From contig NZ_JAPEPO010000001.1 of the NCBI RefSeq assembly GCF_026340095.1, forward strand, positions 1,302,001-1,366,000: DNA of 64,000 nt, read 5' to 3'. Origin of the DNA: Streptomyces sp. NBC_01446 (lineage in GTDB: Bacteria > Actinomycetota > Actinomycetes > Streptomycetales > Streptomycetaceae). Shown here piece after piece: positions 61,544 to 64,000 of this stretch. Numbering within the stretch: the stretch's first letter is position 1; every line of letters begins with the position of its first letter. The translations under genes were made by a program, and so were the position numbers. A model generated the notes under the pieces. That model ran no database searches. It was not told the DNA's origin and was given only the letters and a program-made list of their open reading frames with translations.

Positions 61544-62416
61544 TCAGAACACAACCGTCTGACTGCCGTTGAGGAGCACCCGGTCCTCGCAGTGCCACGC
61601 CACCGCCCGCGACAGGACCTGACGCTCGACATCGGCGCCTCGTCGCTGGAGGTCCGCCGTCGTGTCGTCATGAGACACCCGTACGACGTCCTGCTCGATG
61701 ATCGGCCCCTCGTCCAGGTCCTCGGTCACGTAGTGAGCGGTCGCTCCGACCAGCTTCACACCCCGGTCCTTGGCCTTCTGGTACGGCCCGGCGCCGATGA
61801 ACGCGGGCAGGAACGAGTGATGGATGTTGATGACGGGCGCACCCACCTCCTCGAGGAAGTCCTCCGAGAGAATCTGCATGTATCGGGCCAGCACCAGCAG
61901 GTCGATGTTCCCCTTGAGCAACTTCAGCTGCTCCTGCTCGGCAACCGCCCTGGCGCCCTTCTCGACGGGAATGTAGAAGAACGGGATACCGAAGCCCCGC
62001 ACATCCTCACCCAAGTCCGGGTGGTTGGAGACGACCATGGCCACATTCATGGGGATCTCGCCGCGGCGCTGACGCCACAGCAGGTCCAGCAGACAGTGAT
62101 CCGACTTGGAGGCCATGATCGCCACGCGCTTGGGCCTGTGCGCGTCCCCCAGCCGGTAGCTCAGTCCCAGCGCGCCCAGCGCTTCGTCCAGTTCCTCCTC
62201 GAGCGTAGTCAACCGACCTGCCAGGCCGTCCAGGTGGAACGTCGTGCGCTGGAAAAACTGGCCGCTGGCAGGGCCTGTCGAGTATTGATCGAGAGAGACG
62301 ATGTTCGCACCGAGCCGCGCAAGCAGGGACGACACCGAAGACACGATCCCCGGCCCGTCAGGACCCTGGACGATCAACCGTCCGAGGTCGGCGGCATCAT
62401 GAGTGGGCAGAGACAT
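61544..62416 (-). CDS. purU: Formyltetrahydrofolate deformylase
   Basis: This 290-residue protein has an N-terminal ACT domain (LIVQGPDGPGIVSSVSSLLA, then RLGANIVSLDQYS) and a formyltransferase-like hydrolase domain with NHPDLGEDVRGFGIPFFYIP, ILSEDFLEEVGAPVINIHHS, FLPAFIGAGPY and ATAHYVTEDLDEGPIIEQ. These include the Asn-His-Asp catalytic set. It hydrolyses 10-formyl-THF to formate and THF. Between the demethylase and folD genes it completes a route that regenerates THF for methyl transfer. Confidence 0.88.
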   Translation of the reverse strand: MSLPTHDAADLGRLIVQGPDGPGIVSSVSSLLARLGANIVSLDQYSTGPASGQFFQRTTFHLDGLAGRLTTLEEELDEALGALGLSYRLGDAHRPKRVAIMASKSDHCLLDLLWRQRRGEIPMNVAMVVSNHPDLGEDVRGFGIPFFYIPVEKGARAVAEQEQLKLLKGNIDLLVLARYMQILSEDFLEEVGAPVINIHHSFLPAFIGAGPYQKAKDRGVKLVGATAHYVTEDLDEGPIIEQDVVRVSHDDTTADLQRRGADVERQVLSRAVAWHCEDRVLLNGSQTVVF

Positions 62417-62544
62417 GAAAGCGGTTCCTTTCGGGATTTGCAGCAGATACCCGGCGTGCGAGGGATTCCGGCGGCCGTCAGGGGCCGCTTCGGTGAATCC
62501 GGGAGATGACCCGCGGAGCCCGGGACGGCGCCGCGGGTGGACGG

Positions 62545-63921
62545 CTACGCGGCCGCGACTCCGGAGGGGACGGCGGTGAAGTCGAAGTCCTTGTTGCTGG
62601 CCAGGTCCAGGTACGGGAAACGTTCCACCGTCGCCCGGATCGGCTTGATCCGTCCTCCGTGGTCCCCCCAGTGCACGATGACCTCGGTGCCGATCTCGGC
62701 CTGGTCCATGTCGATGGTCGAGTGGGAGAGCATCTCCCGGTAGTAGTAGGAGTACACCGCGACCGAGGAGACCCCTACCTGCTTGCCGTCTTTGGTGACG
62801 AGGTCGGCGTGCCCACCGGCGGGTGACTGCGGGGTGGTGGGGAACTCGAAGTGCTTGTATTCCTCACCAGGCTCGAACTGCGAGGCGAAGACGTCGAGTA
62901 CGTCCTCCTTGTTCCACCTCAGCACCACCGTCTTGCGGCGACGGTTCGCAGCCTCGGCCTCCAGCGCCTCACGGCCGATGAAGTCGTGGTCGAACTTCGC
63001 CATCCAGCCCCAGTTCACCTCGAACGGAGTCCGCAGCCGGGCACTCATGTCCCCCGGCTGGACGCTGCCCGGCAACTGCCCCCCCACCTGCGACGGCGGA
63101 AGCCCGGCCCCGAACACCGGGTGGGTGACGAACCCGGGGTCGGCGAACGCTGCCGGCAGGAACGTGCAACCCTGCTGCGGGAATCCACCCTCGGTGTGGT
63201 TGACCACGTAGGTACGCCATCCGAGTCGCTTGAGCCCGAATTCCTTCCCTGCCTGGAACACCGCGTCGAACACGGCCGGGCCGTGCTCCAACGGCCCGCG
63301 CAGCTCGTACGCCAGAGTGCCCGCCATGCCGATCCGGGACAGCTCGATCTCCGCCGACGCGTCGATCCCCGGGATGCTGACCTGCCTGATGCCCAGGAAC
63401 TTCAGATCGCGCAAGGGCTCGCCGATGAGCCGCTCCAGGACCTGCAGCGAGGTCGGACCCGCGACCTGGAACAGGAAGATGTCCCGAAGCCCGATCTCGA
63501 CGTCCAGCCCCAGCGACGGCGCCTTGTACATCGGCCACGGCATCGCGGCGAAATGGCGGAAGGAGTCCTCACTGTCACGCACCGCCAGACCGTGGCTGGC
63601 GATGTACCCGTGCTCGTCGAGCATCACCAGATGCTTCGAGGTACCCACCGGCCACTTGTAGACGTTGTTGATGCTCAGCCGCGACAGGAACTCCTGCGCG
63701 TGCGGGCCGCTGAACGTCACCTCGGGAAACCCGCTCAGGTTCGACGCCAGATAGGAGCCCGTCTTCCACGACATGGACTCCTGCTTCCAGCCATCACCCT
63801 CCCAGATGTGCAGGCTGCCAAGGATGTTCAGATAGGTCGGGACTTCTGGGTAGGCCGGAACATCGTGGATGGCCGCCACAGCGGCCTCGCCCGGACCGCC
63901 GGCACTGCCGTTACCGTTCAT
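62545..63921 (-). CDS. Tetrahydrofolate-dependent aromatic O-demethylase (LigM/DesA-like, GcvT family)
   Basis: This 458-residue aminomethyltransferase-fold protein resembles the LigM/DesA branch more than GcvT: an N-terminal SWKTGSYLASNLSGFPEVTF, then IFLFQVAGPTSLQVLERLIG, the KEFGLKRLGWRTYVVNHTEG region, KFDHDFIGREALEAE, VVLRWNKEDVLDVFASQFEP and STIDMDQAEIGTEVIVHWGD. LigM and DesA move the methyl group of vanillate or syringate to THF. The operon with purU and folD fits this, though no 5-methyl-THF-oxidising metF is visible. DMSP- or betaine-type substrates are an alternative. ATG 63921 is the start; the promoter lies in 63922-64000. Confidence 0.76.
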   Translation of the reverse strand: MNGNGSAGGPGEAAVAAIHDVPAYPEVPTYLNILGSLHIWEGDGWKQESMSWKTGSYLASNLSGFPEVTFSGPHAQEFLSRLSINNVYKWPVGTSKHLVMLDEHGYIASHGLAVRDSEDSFRHFAAMPWPMYKAPSLGLDVEIGLRDIFLFQVAGPTSLQVLERLIGEPLRDLKFLGIRQVSIPGIDASAEIELSRIGMAGTLAYELRGPLEHGPAVFDAVFQAGKEFGLKRLGWRTYVVNHTEGGFPQQGCTFLPAAFADPGFVTHPVFGAGLPPSQVGGQLPGSVQPGDMSARLRTPFEVNWGWMAKFDHDFIGREALEAEAANRRRKTVVLRWNKEDVLDVFASQFEPGEEYKHFEFPTTPQSPAGGHADLVTKDGKQVGVSSVAVYSYYYREMLSHSTIDMDQAEIGTEVIVHWGDHGGRIKPIRATVERFPYLDLASNKDFDFTAVPSGVAAA

Positions 63922-64000
63922 CGTTGAAGCACCTTTCTCAAGAACACGAAAACCTCTGGAACACGCAAGCCTGCCGACAGTCGACGACAGGACCAGTCGT

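Noticed and set aside
1..64000. CRISPR arrays, rRNA and tRNA genes
   Set aside because: No regularly spaced direct repeats and no recognisable rRNA or tRNA sequence were seen. A dedicated tRNA or covariance-model scan would be needed to exclude small RNAs.

Overview
The window reads as a chromosomal catabolic region of a high-G+C actinomycete, most likely Streptomyces or a close relative. G+C is very high, GTG starts and ATGA/GTGA stop-start overlaps are frequent, one formaldehyde dehydrogenase is of the mycothiol-dependent type that is limited to actinobacteria, and many IclR, MarR, TetR and GntR regulators each sit beside a small operon.

Layout. 1-2.1 kb: end of an amidohydrolase operon (amidohydrolase, MIP18/DUF59 protein, alpha/beta hydrolase, DoxX-like protein), closed by a strong stem-loop. 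2.3-8.9 kb: two 3-oxoacid CoA-transferase gene pairs (one with a doubly frameshifted A subunit), the thiolase pcaF, IclR and LysR regulators and a broken TetR gene. 8.9-13.5 kb: three insertion sequences (IS701, ISAzo13 and IS5 types) in degenerate sequence. 13.9-16.1 kb: an extradiol (LigB-type) dioxygenase, a MarR regulator and a DoxX protein that share four copies of one operator. 16.2-17.25 kb: glycosidase debris. 17.3-18.6 kb: ribA (GTP cyclohydrolase II) and a MarR gene with a second operator type. 18.7-23.6 kb: IclR regulator, reductase, CYP199A-like P450, mycothiol-dependent formaldehyde dehydrogenase and a metallo-hydrolase, together an oxidative O-demethylation and formaldehyde-removal operon. 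23.5-27.2 kb: DUF3500, GntR, FAH-family and TetR genes. 27.4-31.7 kb: hydroxyquinol module 1 (maleylacetate reductase, hydroxyquinol dioxygenase, flavin monooxygenase, divergent IclR). 32.2-41.2 kb: MarR gene and an MFS exporter whose 3' end has been split off by a 5.55-kb ISAs1 composite transposon carrying an HxlR regulator and an OYE-type flavin oxidoreductase. 41.2-43.3 kb: sucCD. 43.8-47.2 kb: DUF1059, CitE-type lyase, CaiB CoA-transferase and a flavin monooxygenase. 47.5-55.9 kb: a nine-gene operon (SDR, alpha/beta hydrolase, maleylacetate reductase, hydroxyquinol dioxygenase, ferredoxin, P450, MmgE/PrpD, MaoC-like hydratase, ferredoxin reductase). 56.2-59.1 kb: divergent two-component FMN monooxygenase and a LysR gene. 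59.4-63.9 kb: TetR gene and a tetrahydrofolate-dependent O-demethylase module (folD, purU, LigM-like demethylase).

How the parts fit (inference). Methoxylated aromatics lose methyl groups oxidatively (P450, releasing formaldehyde) or by transfer to tetrahydrofolate (LigM-like enzyme, with FolD and PurU). Flavin monooxygenases lead to hydroxyquinol, which is cleaved to maleylacetate and reduced to 3-oxoadipate. PcaIJ and PcaF then give succinyl-CoA and acetyl-CoA. No protocatechuate or catechol intradiol dioxygenase is visible here, so hydroxyquinol is the visible feeder of pcaIJF. The CaiB, MaoC, CitE and MmgE/PrpD genes inside the second hydroxyquinol region resemble the itaconate/C5-dicarboxyl-CoA route and are the least expected part of the window. 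No rRNA, tRNA or CRISPR array was recognised.
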